A stretch of 49,006 bases of DNA from Actinomycetes bacterium (GCA_021793515.1 JAJYSP010000023.1:1-49006); one strand, 5' to 3'; positions 16,099 to 24,751 are shown, numbered from the stretch's first letter. Notes: generated by a model not told the origin, from the sequence alone. A program made the numbers and translations.

Positions 16099-17709
16099 AT
16101 GGCCTACGTCGTCGCGCTGGTGAGCGCGTGGCTCGCCCTCGTCGCGCTGACCGCGCTTCGACCCCGGCGTCGCGGGGTGCTGGCCGCCCTCAGCTACCCC
16201 GTCGGATGGGTCGCGGGCGAGCTGCCGACCCAGGCGGTCACGGTGGAGCTGGCCCTACTGGGACTGCTCGCGTGGTGGGGCTGGCCGGTCGGTTGGATCG
16301 ACCCGGTCGTGCTCGCGCTCGCGCTTATCGTCATCGCGGGCAACCTCGCGCTCTTTACGGCGTCGTTGCGAGCGCGCCGCATCGTCGCGACCGCCATGGC
16401 CGCGGCGCCCGACCGACCACTGATCATCGGTGGCCCCGGTGAGGACGTCTACGGGCGCTGGTGGCGAACCGCGCTGAAATTACCCATCCACCCCCGGGGA
16501 CTCATCGTCACGAAGAACGTCCCCTACGGCCCCGAGCCGCGACACCGCCTCGACGTCTGGCGTATCCGCGAGGACCTCGCGGGGGCCCCGGTGATCTTCT
16601 ACCTGCACGGTGGGGCGTGGACCTTCGGCGACAAGCGCGAGCAGGGCCGGCCGATGCTGCACGAGTTCGCCGCGCGCGGCTGGATCGTGGTCGCCGCCAA
16701 CTACCGGCTCGCCCCGCGTGACCCGTGGCCGGCCCAGATCGAGGACGTGCTGCGCACGATCGCTTGGGTGAAGCGCGAGATCGCCGCCTACGGCGGGGAC
16801 CCCGACCGGGTCGTCGTCGCGGGTGGGTCGGCCGGGGGACACCTCGCCGCCCTCGCCGCGCTCGCCGGTGACGACGTGACCTGGCGCACCCCGGACACGC
16901 GTGACCTGGACCTCTCGGTGCGCGGCTGTCTCTCTTTCTACGGCGTGCTCGAGATGACCGGTGACGAGGACCACTGGCGGGGTCTCGGGTTGGGGCTGCG
17001 TCGCCTGCTCGAGCACCGGGTCGTCCAGATGCCCTTTACGGGCAACGAGGCCCTCTATCAGTCACTGAGCCCCCTGCACCGGCTTCACGCCGGAGCGCCA
17101 CCCTTCTTCGTCGTCCAGGGAGTCACCGACACGCTGGTGGACGTCCAGGTGGCGCGCAACTTCGTTGCCACGTTTCGCGCGCATTGCCCGGCCCCGATCT
17201 ACTACGTGGAACTCCCCCTCACCCAGCACGCCTTTGACCTCACGGCGAGTCCGCGCACCTCGGCGACGACGCGCGCCGCAATCACCTTCGCTGAGTCGGT
17301 GACCGCGCCGCGACCGCCCCTCGAGACCTGGCTCGACGTCTATCGCGTACCCCCGACCGAGCTCGTCGTCATCTCGGGTGAGGGCGAGTTTGACGCCAAC
17401 ACGTACGCCTCGACCGTCGGATCGTTCTTCGTCGTCACGAGCGACAACCCCGGCTCGGTGGTGCGATCTCGCGCGCTGAACGAGGCGGACCGAGCTGACT
17501 TCGCAGCCCGGCTCGCCGGCTTCGGGCTCGTGGTGACGCTAACGCGCGCGAGAAACCCGCGCGGGATGCACCCCGATGAACTGGGCTACGTGGTCACTGA
17601 CCGGTCCCTCGCGTTGGGCTTCGCCCGTCGTTACGGCCAACTGGCGATCTACGAGGTCACCGAGTCCGGTGTCGCGGTGCTCGACGCGCGCGACGGCGCG
17701 CGTCGCTAG
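16099..17709 (+). CDS. membrane-anchored alpha/beta-hydrolase (esterase) fused to a DUF3293 domain
   Basis: A 536-residue protein with three parts. Residues 1-95 hold two or three hydrophobic segments (AYVVALVSAWLALVALTAL; then 45-90) that would anchor it in the membrane. Residues ~110-395 are an alpha/beta-hydrolase of the hormone-sensitive-lipase/carboxylesterase type: oxyanion motif HGGAW near 171, nucleophile elbow GGSAGG near 243, a likely acid at DTLVD near 344 and His in LTQHAFDL near 375. Residues ~417-536 match DUF3293 (VVTSDNPGS..; FARRYGQLAIYEV), a small domain of unknown role usually found as a separate protein. ATG 16099 is preferred by position; GTG 16075 is an alternative in the same frame. 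Related mycobacterial proteins are lipases/esterases. The fusion is unusual. Confidence 0.8.
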   Translation: MAYVVALVSAWLALVALTALRPRRRGVLAALSYPVGWVAGELPTQAVTVELALLGLLAWWGWPVGWIDPVVLALALIVIAGNLALFTASLRARRIVATAMAAAPDRPLIIGGPGEDVYGRWWRTALKLPIHPRGLIVTKNVPYGPEPRHRLDVWRIREDLAGAPVIFYLHGGAWTFGDKREQGRPMLHEFAARGWIVVAANYRLAPRDPWPAQIEDVLRTIAWVKREIAAYGGDPDRVVVAGGSAGGHLAALAALAGDDVTWRTPDTRDLDLSVRGCLSFYGVLEMTGDEDHWRGLGLGLRRLLEHRVVQMPFTGNEALYQSLSPLHRLHAGAPPFFVVQGVTDTLVDVQVARNFVATFRAHCPAPIYYVELPLTQHAFDLTASPRTSATTRAAITFAESVTAPRPPLETWLDVYRVPPTELVVISGEGEFDANTYASTVGSFFVVTSDNPGSVVRSRALNEADRADFAARLAGFGLVVTLTRARNPRGMHPDELGYVVTDRSLALGFARRYGQLAIYEVTESGVAVLDARDGARR

Positions 17710-18087
17710 GCGCGCGCGCCGTTACACGGTTCAACGATTCGCGCTCGGGCTTGCGAAGTGCCCGGTACTCGCAACGTGCGAGGCGTTGGGTCATCGAGGT
17801 CACGCCCTTACGAGTGGTGTGATGGTGTCGAGCGATGAACCACGTCGATCACGCTCGAGCTCGAGCTCGAGGTCGTGGTGGGCCCGGAGGTTGATCCCTC
17901 ATCGATCGGTCGTGTAATGAACCGCGCACGCGCGGTGTCATTCGTGTCGTTTCGACGCTTGGCGTGGACAATCTCCTTGATCCGTTCGCTAACGGGATTC
18001 ACGCTGACACGCGGTACAGGAGTCCTCACCCGGCCTTGGTAGGTACGCCGCATCACCGTCGAGTTCCTGGTGAAACGCGACTAGTGC
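17710..18087. other. intergenic region before the tandem-repeat array
   Basis: About 380 bp without a supported gene. It contains a short (GCTCGA)3 run near 17853-17871. A minus-strand open frame at 17808-18056 ends in a low-complexity Thr/Ser run and has no family match I recognise. The four 23-bp repeats follow directly. Confidence 0.4.
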
Positions 18088-18179
18088 CGATGTTGTTCAG
18101 TACGTTAATCCGAAATTGTATGGTTAGACGTCCCGATATTGTATGGTTGCTAAACCCGAGATTGTTGAGTTTAGTGGTG
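18088..18179 (+). repeat. four tandem 23-bp imperfect repeats upstream of an ATPase gene
   Basis: Units begin at 18088, 18111, 18134 and 18157, exactly 23 bp apart. Each starts CGA(N)ATTGT or, in the first, CGATGTTGT; units two and three share CGANATTGTATGGTT. The array ends 7 bp before the first possible start codon of the ATPase gene, so it lies where a promoter/operator should be. The 23-bp period (about two helical turns) fits a protein binding repeatedly on one face of the DNA. Confidence 0.75.
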
Positions 18180-18186
18180 GTGGGGA

Positions 18187-19474
18187 GTGGCGATGGTGGA
18201 GTACCAGCGCCGCGTCGTGGACGCCGAACTGGACAACCTCGTCAGTGGCGGGATTGCCGCTATCGCACTCGAGGGGGCCAAGGCAGTTGGCAAGAGCTTT
18301 ACCGCCACCCAACGAGTTGCCAAAACCTTCCTCCTCGAGCAACCCGTCGCGCGGCAGTTGCTCGAGGCTGATCCCAACCAACTGCGGACGGGCGATGCGG
18401 TCCTCGTCGACGAGTGGCAGCACGTTCCGGCAACCTGGGGGGTCATACGAGGAGCTGTCAACGCCGGCGCTAATCCGGGACAGTTCTTCCTTACCGGATC
18501 GGCGTCTACCCATCACCGGGACACCCACAGTGGTGCGGGACGAATCGTGAGTGTACGCCTTCGACCGATGACCCTCGCCGAACGCGGCGTTGGCAGTCCG
18601 ACCGTTTCACTCGGCCAACTTCTCACCGGCGAGCGGCCCGCGATCACTGGTTCATCAGCTGTGCGACTGAGCGACTACGTCGATGAGATCGCGCGGTCGG
18701 GGTTTCCCGACGTACGCCGCTTGGGGAGTCACGCGCGTCAGGCCTTGCTCAGTGGCTATGTCAATCGCGTCGTCGACTACGACATCACGCATCTCACCGG
18801 ACGACGCCTGAGAACCGCGGTCGCCCTTCGGCGTTGGATGGCGGCGTACGCGGCCGCAACGGCCACGGTCGCCTCGTACGAAACGATTCGAGACGCGGCG
18901 ACTGGCGGACACATGGAAAGGCCAAACCGAGCGACCACGATCCCGTATCGTGATGCACTCGAAGCGCTCTACATCCTGGACCCGATACCGGCGTGGGTAC
19001 CTACACGCAACCACATCGCAGAGCTCGCTTCGACACCGAAGCACCATCTCGTCGATCCTGCGCTTGCAGTCTCACTACTGGGGCTTGAGCCGGCCGCCCT
19101 CCTCGCTGGTGAGGAGGGCGGGATCGAGGTCATTCGTGATGGGACGTTGCTCGGCAACCTCTTCGAATCGCTCGTGACCCTTGGCGTGCGAGTCTTCGCA
19201 CAAGCCAACCAAGCGAGCGAGCGTTGGCCACCTCCGAGTCCATCGAGGAGAACACGAAGTCGACCTCATCGTCGAGCGTCGCGATCGCCGGGTTGTGGCG
19301 TTCGAGGTCAAACTATCGGGCGAGGTTTCGCCAGAAGACGTCAAGCATCTGCACTGGCTGAAAGGGAAGCTTGGCGATCAGGTCCTGGATGCGGCGGTGA
19401 TCACGACCGGACCGAATGCGTATCGGCGTTCCGACGGCATCGCCGTCATTCCCGCCGCACTCCTCGGTCCGTAA
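18187..19474 (+). pseudogene. AAA_14/DUF4143-type ATPase, frameshifted near its C-terminus
   Basis: The reading frame from 18187 encodes an ATPase of the AAA_14/DUF4143 type: Walker A GAKAVGKS near residue 35, Walker B AVLVDEWQ near 78, then a FFLTGSAS sensor-like motif and the SGYVNRVVDYDI segment. After VFAQANQAS the frame runs into Arg/Pro-rich nonsense to 19584. The true C-terminus (HEVDLIVERRDRRVVAFEVKLS..., a nuclease-like fold) continues in another frame to a stop at 19474. The switch lies at three GCGA units at 19213-19223; removing one 4-bp unit restores an unbroken protein of about 428 residues. It may be a true pseudogene, a phase-variable gene or an assembly error. Starts at 18187, 18193 or 18196 are all possible. 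The restored end overlaps the convergent GntR gene by 29 bp. Function of this ATPase group is unknown. Confidence 0.82.
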
Positions 19475-20204
19475 CAGCAGCGCCATCGTTGGCGGCTGGC
19501 CCATGTTCGTTGCTGGATTCGAGGTGTAGGGCAACGACGTTCTCTGAATTGAAGAGCAGTGCTTGGCGCGCCGATGCGACGTGATGTTTCATGGCAGCTC
19601 TCGCGGCGTCCGCGTTTCGAGTCAACAGCGCATAGAGGATCGCCCGGTGTTCGTTGAGGGAACTCTTGCGCGGATGCGCCGTCGTGAGGTCGCGGTACTG
19701 ACGCATGACGAGTGGGTAGTGCAGGGAGTCGACGAAGCTCGACATCGTGGCCTGGCGGGCCGCGTCTCGAATGGTCTGGTGGAATCGCCGGTTGAGACCC
19801 GAGTACTCCGCCTCGATGTGCTGGCGGTCCGCTACCGCCATCTTCTCGAGGATGACCGTGAGTTTTTCGAGTTCCTCGTCCGTCGCGCACTCGGCGGCCT
19901 TTGCCGCCAAGGCGGGTTCGAGTACCTCGCGGGCTTCGAGGATCTCGGCCGCTTCGTCGATGGTGAAGGAACGGGTCCGCACGCCGCGGTTGGGCTCGCT
20001 CGTGAGGTAGCCCTCTTGGGCGAGGCGCGCGGTGACCGATCGAACAGTACCCCGCGAGACGTCGAGTAACTTCGTCAGCTCCGCTTCCGTGAGCCGGACG
20101 TTCGAGCGTAATTCGCCAGAGACGATGAGGTCACGGAGATCTTGGTACGCCTGCAAGAATCGCGAAGACGAGACATCGACGACCACCGAAGTTTTCTCGC
20201 TCAT
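19446..20204 (-). CDS. GntR-family transcriptional regulator (FadR/FCD type)
   Basis: A 252-residue regulator. Residues ~15-80 form the GntR winged helix (LTEAELTKLLDVSRGTVRSV, with the wing at EGYLTSEPNRGV). Residues ~90-225 are the all-helical FCD ligand domain with conserved His residues (FHQTIRDAA; EHRAILYALL; MKHHVASARQAL) that often bind a metal and an organic acid. It is the last gene of a minus-strand operon behind a decarboxylase paralogue and an amidohydrolase, with gaps of 23 and 34 nt, so it should be expressed together with them. It is the obvious candidate for the palindromes at 22097, 22194, 27391 and 27455. ATG 20204 has an AGGAAAG ribosome binding site. About 30 C-terminal residues are poorly conserved looking. 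Confidence 0.88.
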   Translation of the reverse strand: MSEKTSVVVDVSSSRFLQAYQDLRDLIVSGELRSNVRLTEAELTKLLDVSRGTVRSVTARLAQEGYLTSEPNRGVRTRSFTIDEAAEILEAREVLEPALAAKAAECATDEELEKLTVILEKMAVADRQHIEAEYSGLNRRFHQTIRDAARQATMSSFVDSLHYPLVMRQYRDLTTAHPRKSSLNEHRAILYALLTRNADAARAAMKHHVASARQALLFNSENVVALHLESSNEHGPAANDGAAVTDRGVRRE

Positions 20205-20238
20205 GATTCTTTCCTGTCGTGCTGTTTAGAACCCCGCG

Positions 20239-21093
20239 TTACCCATTGCTGAGCGCGGAGTATAGGCGACGTGCGGTGTTTCCCATAATGTCGTCACGCG
20301 CGTCGCGTGTCAATGCGCCGAGCACGCGCTCGGCGAGTGCGTAGAGCTCAGCGAGTGGTTGCTCGGCGGCGGGACAGTTCGATCCCCAGGCGATGCGCTC
20401 CGACCCGAACGCAGCGACCAGCGGGTCGAGGAACTCGGTGGCCGAGCTGCCCACCTCGTCGAGCCCCTCCAGTGTTCGGTGGGTCAGTTTGAGGTGCAGG
20501 CCCGGGTACCTCGAGAACGCCGCGAGTCCCTCGGCGGCACCGCTCAACGAAGCGCGCACATCGGGGTAGCCGCAGTGGTCGAGCAACACGACCGCGTCGG
20601 GGAACCGGTTGAGCAGATCAGCGAGTACCGGTGCGGTGTCGTCGCCGAGCTTCAGCTGCAGGCAGACGGGGATCCGGGTGCGACTGGCGGCCGCCCAGAA
20701 GTCATCGGTCGCGGCGTCGGCGAACCACATGCCCTGTTCGGATACCGTGCTCCCGGTGGTGAAGAGCCGCACGCCGGACAGCCCGGCGTCGGCGACCACC
20801 TCGAGGTGGCGTCCGGCATCGTCCCTGAGCGGGTCGAACGTGCCGACGGCGATGAAGCGGTCTGGGTGGCGCATAGCGGAGTCGATAACGTAGCTGTTGT
20901 CGTAACCGTAGGCGGTTGTCGCCTGGACGAGCACGGCCTGGGCGATCCCGACGCTGTTCATCCGCTCGAGTAGCTCGTCCGCGCTCACCGGGCGCTCATT
21001 CGCCCAGACGGACTGCTTCCCGCCGAGAGGTGCACGTGGGTAGGCGCCGGTGTCGCGCGCCAGGACGTGGCAGTGGCTGTCGACGATGTTCAT
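20239..21093 (-). CDS. amidohydrolase-family metal-dependent hydrolase (paralogue of 28439-29341)
   Basis: A 284-residue TIM-barrel hydrolase of the amidohydrolase-2 type (COG3618), a group that opens lactones or hydrates and decarboxylates ring-cleavage products. The N-terminal D-S-H-C-H metal motif, VVLLDHCGYPD in the middle and ERIAWGSNCPAAE near the end fit metal and acid/base residues. It shares the opening pattern (H-T/C-H, a PLGG segment, and AVLVQA(T/S)T.YG(Y/F)DN) with the amidohydrolase at 28439-29341. ATG 21093 is chosen because AGGAGA lies 6 nt upstream; an upstream in-frame ATG at 21120 lacks one and lies inside the previous gene's end. It lies 23 nt after the decarboxylase-like gene in the same operon. 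Substrate unknown; a lactone or 2-pyrone intermediate is a guess. Confidence 0.84.
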   Translation of the reverse strand: MNIVDSHCHVLARDTGAYPRAPLGGKQSVWANERPVSADELLERMNSVGIAQAVLVQATTAYGYDNSYVIDSAMRHPDRFIAVGTFDPLRDDAGRHLEVVADAGLSGVRLFTTGSTVSEQGMWFADAATDDFWAAASRTRIPVCLQLKLGDDTAPVLADLLNRFPDAVVLLDHCGYPDVRASLSGAAEGLAAFSRYPGLHLKLTHRTLEGLDEVGSSATEFLDPLVAAFGSERIAWGSNCPAAEQPLAELYALAERVLGALTRDARDDIMGNTARRLYSALSNG

Positions 21094-21116
21094 GGTGGTT
21101 CTCCTATCTTTCCAGT

Positions 21117-22079
21117 TCAACAGTCGGCGTAGGTGCCGTCGGCGAATAGCGCGTCACCGTATCGCCCGTCGATGAGCCCCTGGTCCTTGCTGAAGCGCTG
21201 CAGGGCGTCGATGCTCGCACGGTTGCTCGCTACCCCGTAGGGGATGGGGTCCGACCCGATCTTTCGCCGTTGAACACGAAGGCGCGCGAGACGGTCCCAG
21301 TCGGGGTCCTCGTGCACGTGAATCCGTTTGCTCGTCGCGAAGGCGTCGTACAGCGTCGTCGCCAGGGCGGGGTCCTCGGTGATGAGTTCGTTGCGCACGA
21401 CGATCACCGAGTGCAGGGGGTAGATCCCCGTGCGAAGGTACCAGTCACGTTCGATGACCTCGCTGTCGGGGAAGAGCGGGTACGTCTCGCCGGGCGGCGT
21501 TGCGGGTGCCTCCCACCCGTCGGTCGGCTTACCCGCACGGCCCGTGCCGGCGTTACCCGTGAAGGCGGCGGCGATCTCTCCGGCCTCGAGCAGCGTCCCG
21601 AGCGAGCGACCATCGGTCACGCGCTCGACATTCGGGGGAACGTGTCCTTCGACGTGATCGTCGTCGTCGACAACCCACGTGATCGTGCTGAGATCGACGC
21701 CGTAGTCCTCGCCGAGGACGCCGCGTCCCCACACACCGGTGCTCACCGAGTACGCGCGTACGCCAACGCGTAGGCCCTCGAGGTCGGTCGGTACCGCTAC
21801 GCCCGAACCTGGTGCGCACTGGATGTCGCTGTGATGGAACCGACGGTTGAGGAACACGGGGATCGCGGTGATGGGAACGCCAGCTTCTCTCGCCATAAGG
21901 TACGACACGGGTGCGAGTTCACAGACGTCGAACTCGAGGTCACGAATCATCCGCCGGTAGCCGGCGATGATCGGTCGGACCTCGATCGGTTCGACCGAGT
22001 AGCCCGGTACTGGGACCCGGCCGTCGAGGAGGGCCGCCACGTGGGGGTAGTCGCCGAGCGCAACGGTCAGCCGGGCCAT
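21117..22079 (-). CDS. 4,5-dihydroxyphthalate decarboxylase-like protein (paralogue 1)
   Basis: A 320-residue protein related to 4,5-dihydroxyphthalate decarboxylase, which converts 4,5-dihydroxyphthalate to protocatechuate and has a periplasmic-binding-protein type 2 fold without a signal peptide. It opens LTVALGDYPHVAALLDG and contains RFHHSDI near residue 90, the family-like motif GVRAYSVSTGVWGRG near 115, and LHSVIVVRNEL near 225. It has no export signal, so it is cytoplasmic. ATG 22079 has GGAGG just upstream; an in-frame upstream start lies in the operator region and is unlikely. It is the first gene of the minus-strand arm of the regulon. Two paralogues lie at 26479 and 27490. Actual substrate may differ from phthalate. 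Confidence 0.83.
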   Translation of the reverse strand: MARLTVALGDYPHVAALLDGRVPVPGYSVEPIEVRPIIAGYRRMIRDLEFDVCELAPVSYLMAREAGVPITAIPVFLNRRFHHSDIQCAPGSGVAVPTDLEGLRVGVRAYSVSTGVWGRGVLGEDYGVDLSTITWVVDDDDHVEGHVPPNVERVTDGRSLGTLLEAGEIAAAFTGNAGTGRAGKPTDGWEAPATPPGETYPLFPDSEVIERDWYLRTGIYPLHSVIVVRNELITEDPALATTLYDAFATSKRIHVHEDPDWDRLARLRVQRRKIGSDPIPYGVASNRASIDALQRFSKDQGLIDGRYGDALFADGTYADC

Positions 22080-22096
22080 AGGTTCCTCCGAACATG

Positions 22097-22109
22097 ATTG
22101 TTGAACAAT
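22097..22109. promoter_or_regulatory. GntR/FadR-type operator candidate 1
   Basis: ATTGTTGAACAAT is an inverted repeat (ATTGTT / AACAAT around one G). It lies 17 bp before the start of decarboxylase paralogue 1, where a repressor would block the minus-strand promoter or its leader. Confidence 0.6.
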
Positions 22110-22159
22110 AATATCAATATAGCACGAACTACCTGAACACGGTGTCCTAAATACAGGGC

Positions 22160-22188
22160 TTGCGTTAGACAACTTCCAGGTGTACGAT
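22160..22188 (+). promoter_or_regulatory. promoter of the plus-strand catabolic operon
   Basis: TTGCGT at 22160-22165 and TACGAT at 22183-22188 are spaced 17 bp apart. Predicted transcription starts near 22195, inside operator candidate 2. Confidence 0.6.
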
Positions 22189-22193
22189 CAGAA

Positions 22194-22204
22194 TTGTCTG
22201 ACAA
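22194..22204. promoter_or_regulatory. GntR/FadR-type operator candidate 2
   Basis: TTGTCTGACAA is a near-perfect palindrome (TTGTC-T-GACAA) covering the predicted transcription start of the plus-strand operon, an ideal place for repression. Confidence 0.65.
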
Positions 22205-22297
22205 CTTAAATACCTGCTGTACCGCCAGTGCTGGTGGCCACGCTCAGGGAGCGGGCGCCACGGCCAGTCAAAGTCATTGATCGAATCGGAGTTCGTA

Positions 22298-22771
22298 GTG
22301 ATCAACATCGCAGAGCGTATCCTCGTCCCGCATCCTCCGTCGGTCGTCTGGAGCGTGCTATCGGATCCCGAGCGGGTCATCGCCTGCATCGAGGGTTCTC
22401 GCATCGGCGATCGTCACGAGGACGGCAGTTTCGACACCGATCTGACCGTACGATTCGCCGGTATCAAGGTCACCTTCAAGGCAATCTTCACTCTCGCACT
22501 CGACGAAGCGGCCTTGACGGGACGGATCGACGGCCGGGGTGGCGATGGTCGTGGATCGACGCGCGTCCAGGGCGCCGCCGACTTCACCATCGTCCCCGAC
22601 GCCGGCGGCTCGGTCGTGACGCTCAACGGGAGCGGGGAAGTGAAGGGGACGCTCGCCGGTCTCGTGACCACCGGCGCGTCGCACGTCGTCGATCGCATGG
22701 CCAAATCGTTCACCACGCGGCTGATCGCGGCGTGCGCCGAGTTCGATCCTGCCCAAAAGAGAGGCGAGTGA
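22298..22771 (+). CDS. CoxG-like SRPBCC protein
   Basis: A 157-residue protein of the CoxG branch of the SRPBCC fold (carbon monoxide dehydrogenase subunit G family). It shows the N-terminal ERILVPHPPSVVWSVLSDPERV..CIEG pattern, FAGIKVTFKA, GSGEVKGTLAGL and a C-terminal helix with VDRMAKSFTTRL. CoxG itself helps recruit CO dehydrogenase to the membrane, but many relatives occur in catabolic clusters without any CO dehydrogenase, as here, and their role is unknown; a ligand-binding or membrane-tethering helper is possible. GTG 22298 is chosen because CGGAG lies 7 nt upstream and family homology starts there. It is the first gene of the plus-strand operon and its stop overlaps the aldolase start by one base (TGATG). 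Confidence 0.78.
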   Translation: MINIAERILVPHPPSVVWSVLSDPERVIACIEGSRIGDRHEDGSFDTDLTVRFAGIKVTFKAIFTLALDEAALTGRIDGRGGDGRGSTRVQGAADFTIVPDAGGSVVTLNGSGEVKGTLAGLVTTGASHVVDRMAKSFTTRLIAACAEFDPAQKRGE

Positions 22772-23622
22772 TGAGGCTTAACGGGATCATCGACCGGTTC
22801 GTGCGCGGTGAACGCGTCTTTGCGACCTTCGCGTCACCCGATCGGGCAGCGGCGATCGCGTTGCACGGCACGGGCTACGACGCGCTCGTCTTCGAGGCGG
22901 AGCACAAGCCGTGGGACGTCCCCGAGCTGCGAGACGCGATGCAATACCTACTCGATCGACGCCAGGTCTTCGAGTCCGAGACCTTGACGCCAACGATCAC
23001 GCCACTGGTGCGCATCCCGCCCAACGGCGGCGAGCGAGCGCAATGGCACGCCAAGCAGGTGCTTGACCTCGGGGCCTACGGTGTCGTATGGCCGCATATC
23101 GACACCGTCGAGGATGCACGCAACGCCGTGGCGGCGTGTCGATACCCGGGAATTGACCAAGACGGAGACCGTGAGCCGCTCGGACTGCGCGGCGACAGCC
23201 CCGCGTGGGCGGCACGGTATTGGGGCGTGGACGTCGGCGAGTACTACAAGTGCGCGGACGTGTGGCCACTGGCGCCGGACGGGGAATTGCTCGTCGGGCT
23301 CATGATCGAAAGCGTCCGTGCGATCGAGAATCTCGACGCCATACTCGAGCAGGTTCCCGGCGTCGGCCTCGTGCTCGTCGGTGAGGGTGACCTCAGCCAA
23401 GAACTCGGCCTCCCGCGTCAATTCGAGCACCCCACCGTCCAGGCGTACCGCGACCGCATCGTCGAGATCTGTCGCGCTCGAGGCGTCGCGGTGGGGCATC
23501 CCCACGTGACCGAGAAGAACGCGGACGAGGTTCTCGAGCGCGGTTACCAATTCCTCATGACGGCCCCAGTGACTACCTACCCGGGTCTGGTGCGCGGTCG
23601 GGACGCGGTCCGCCGTGTCTGA
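22771..23622 (+). CDS. HpcH/HpaI-family aldolase
   Basis: A 283-residue class II aldolase-type TIM barrel of the HpcH/HpaI/citrate lyase beta family, which splits 4-hydroxy-2-oxo acids into pyruvate and an aldehyde or oxo acid. Visible family parts are DALVFEAEHKPWD near residue 35 (active-site His region), LDLGAYGVVWPHIDTVEDA near 95, MIESVRAIENLDAIL near 180 (metal ligand Glu) and GEGDLSQELG near 205 (metal ligand Asp). Translation is coupled to the CoxG-like gene (TGATG). The next gene encodes a LigJ-like hydratase, whose product in the protocatechuate 4,5-cleavage route is just the kind of hydroxy-oxo acid an aldolase would split. In known pathways that step uses a different aldolase (LigK), so this would be a replacement. 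Confidence 0.86.
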   Translation: MRLNGIIDRFVRGERVFATFASPDRAAAIALHGTGYDALVFEAEHKPWDVPELRDAMQYLLDRRQVFESETLTPTITPLVRIPPNGGERAQWHAKQVLDLGAYGVVWPHIDTVEDARNAVAACRYPGIDQDGDREPLGLRGDSPAWAARYWGVDVGEYYKCADVWPLAPDGELLVGLMIESVRAIENLDAILEQVPGVGLVLVGEGDLSQELGLPRQFEHPTVQAYRDRIVEICRARGVAVGHPHVTEKNADEVLERGYQFLMTAPVTTYPGLVRGRDAVRRV

Positions 23623-23662
23623 GGCGTTCAGCGAACCGATTACGGGGAATTCGGAGGACCTG

Positions 23663-24739
23663 ATGTACATCGATGCGCACGCGCATTTCACGACCGTGCC
23701 GAGTGCGCTCAAGGATTGGCGCGACCGGCAGATCGAAGCGATCGAGCAGCACGGCCGGCACCTGTCGCCCGACGGCCTCGAGATCGCCGATGACGAGATC
23801 GCCGAGGCCCTGGTCCAGGGCCAGCTGGCCGTGCAGGACCGGCACGGAATCGACGTGACGTTGCTCTCGCCGATCGCCGGCAAGATGGCGCACCACTACG
23901 GCGACCAGGAGACGAGTCTGACGTGGAGTCGACTCAGCAACGACACGGTGCACCGCGCGTCCGTGCTCTTCCCGGATCGCTTCGTCAACGTCTGCCAGCT
24001 ACCCCAGTCACCGAACGGGGACATCCGGTTCTCGGTGGAGGAGTTGCGGCGTTGCGTCGAGGAGCTCGGCTTCGTCGGGTGCAACCTCAACCCCGACCAC
24101 TCGGACGGGTACTGGCAGGCACTGCCCATCACAGACCGCTCCTACTACCCGCTCTACGAGGCGATGGTGGAGCTCGGCGTGCCCGCGATGGTGCACACGT
24201 CGATGTCGGCGAATCCCGCGGTCCACGGCACGTGCGCGCACTACCTCAACGGTGACACGACGGCGTTCATGCAGCTGTGTCAGTCCGACCTGTTCAAGGA
24301 CTTTCCAGACCTGAAGATCATCCTGCCTCACGGCGGCGGGGCCGTCCCGTACCACTGGGGCCGCTATCGGGGTGTCATGCACGACCAAGGGCGCGGCGAG
24401 CTGGTCGACATCATTGGTCACAACGTGTACTTCGACACCTGCGTCTACCACGCTCGGGGACTCCAGTTGCTGGTCGACGTCGTCCCGATAGACAACATCC
24501 TCTTCGCATCAGAGATTATCGGTGCCGTACGCGGGGTCGACCCCGACACCGGCCACCGGTTCGACGACACCCGGTTCCTGCTCGAGTCGCTCGAGTCGCT
24601 CGGAACGTCTGACCTTCAGGCGATCGCCTCAGCGAACGCGCTCGAGGTATTCCCGCGCCTGCGCAAGTGGCTCGAGGAACGCGAACGCTTCACCGCCGCG
24701 ACCGGAACTCCGGTTGTAACCACCACGAACCCACTGTGA
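23663..24739 (+). CDS. LigJ-like 4-oxalomesaconate hydratase / amidohydrolase
   Basis: A 358-residue amidohydrolase-superfamily protein closely resembling 4-oxalomesaconate hydratase (LigJ) of the protocatechuate 4,5-cleavage pathway. Matches include MYIDAHAHFTTVPSALKDWR at the start, FVGCNLNPDHSDGYWQ, PAMVHTSMSANP, HYLNGDTTAFMQL, ILPHGGGAVPYHWGR and NILFASEIIGAVRGVDP near the C-terminus. The HxH and later His/Asp residues bind zinc in that family. Length is normal (about 340). ATG 23663 is chosen because CGGAGG lies 8 nt upstream and the family starts there; the frame stays open upstream to 23615 but that part overlaps the aldolase. It sits between the aldolase and the ThDP enzyme. A related substrate is possible. 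Confidence 0.87.
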   Translation: MYIDAHAHFTTVPSALKDWRDRQIEAIEQHGRHLSPDGLEIADDEIAEALVQGQLAVQDRHGIDVTLLSPIAGKMAHHYGDQETSLTWSRLSNDTVHRASVLFPDRFVNVCQLPQSPNGDIRFSVEELRRCVEELGFVGCNLNPDHSDGYWQALPITDRSYYPLYEAMVELGVPAMVHTSMSANPAVHGTCAHYLNGDTTAFMQLCQSDLFKDFPDLKIILPHGGGAVPYHWGRYRGVMHDQGRGELVDIIGHNVYFDTCVYHARGLQLLVDVVPIDNILFASEIIGAVRGVDPDTGHRFDDTRFLLESLESLGTSDLQAIASANALEVFPRLRKWLEERERFTAATGTPVVTTTNPL

Positions 24740-24751
24740 CGAGGACGACCA

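Noticed and set aside
17808-18056. 82-codon minus-strand frame upstream of the repeat array
   Set aside because: Ends in a Thr/Ser low-complexity run caused by the GCTCGA repeats; no homology recognised and no start signal.
23615-23662. Upstream extension of the LigJ-like gene
   Set aside because: Overlaps the aldolase and precedes a good CGGAGG ribosome binding site at the MYIDAHAHF start.
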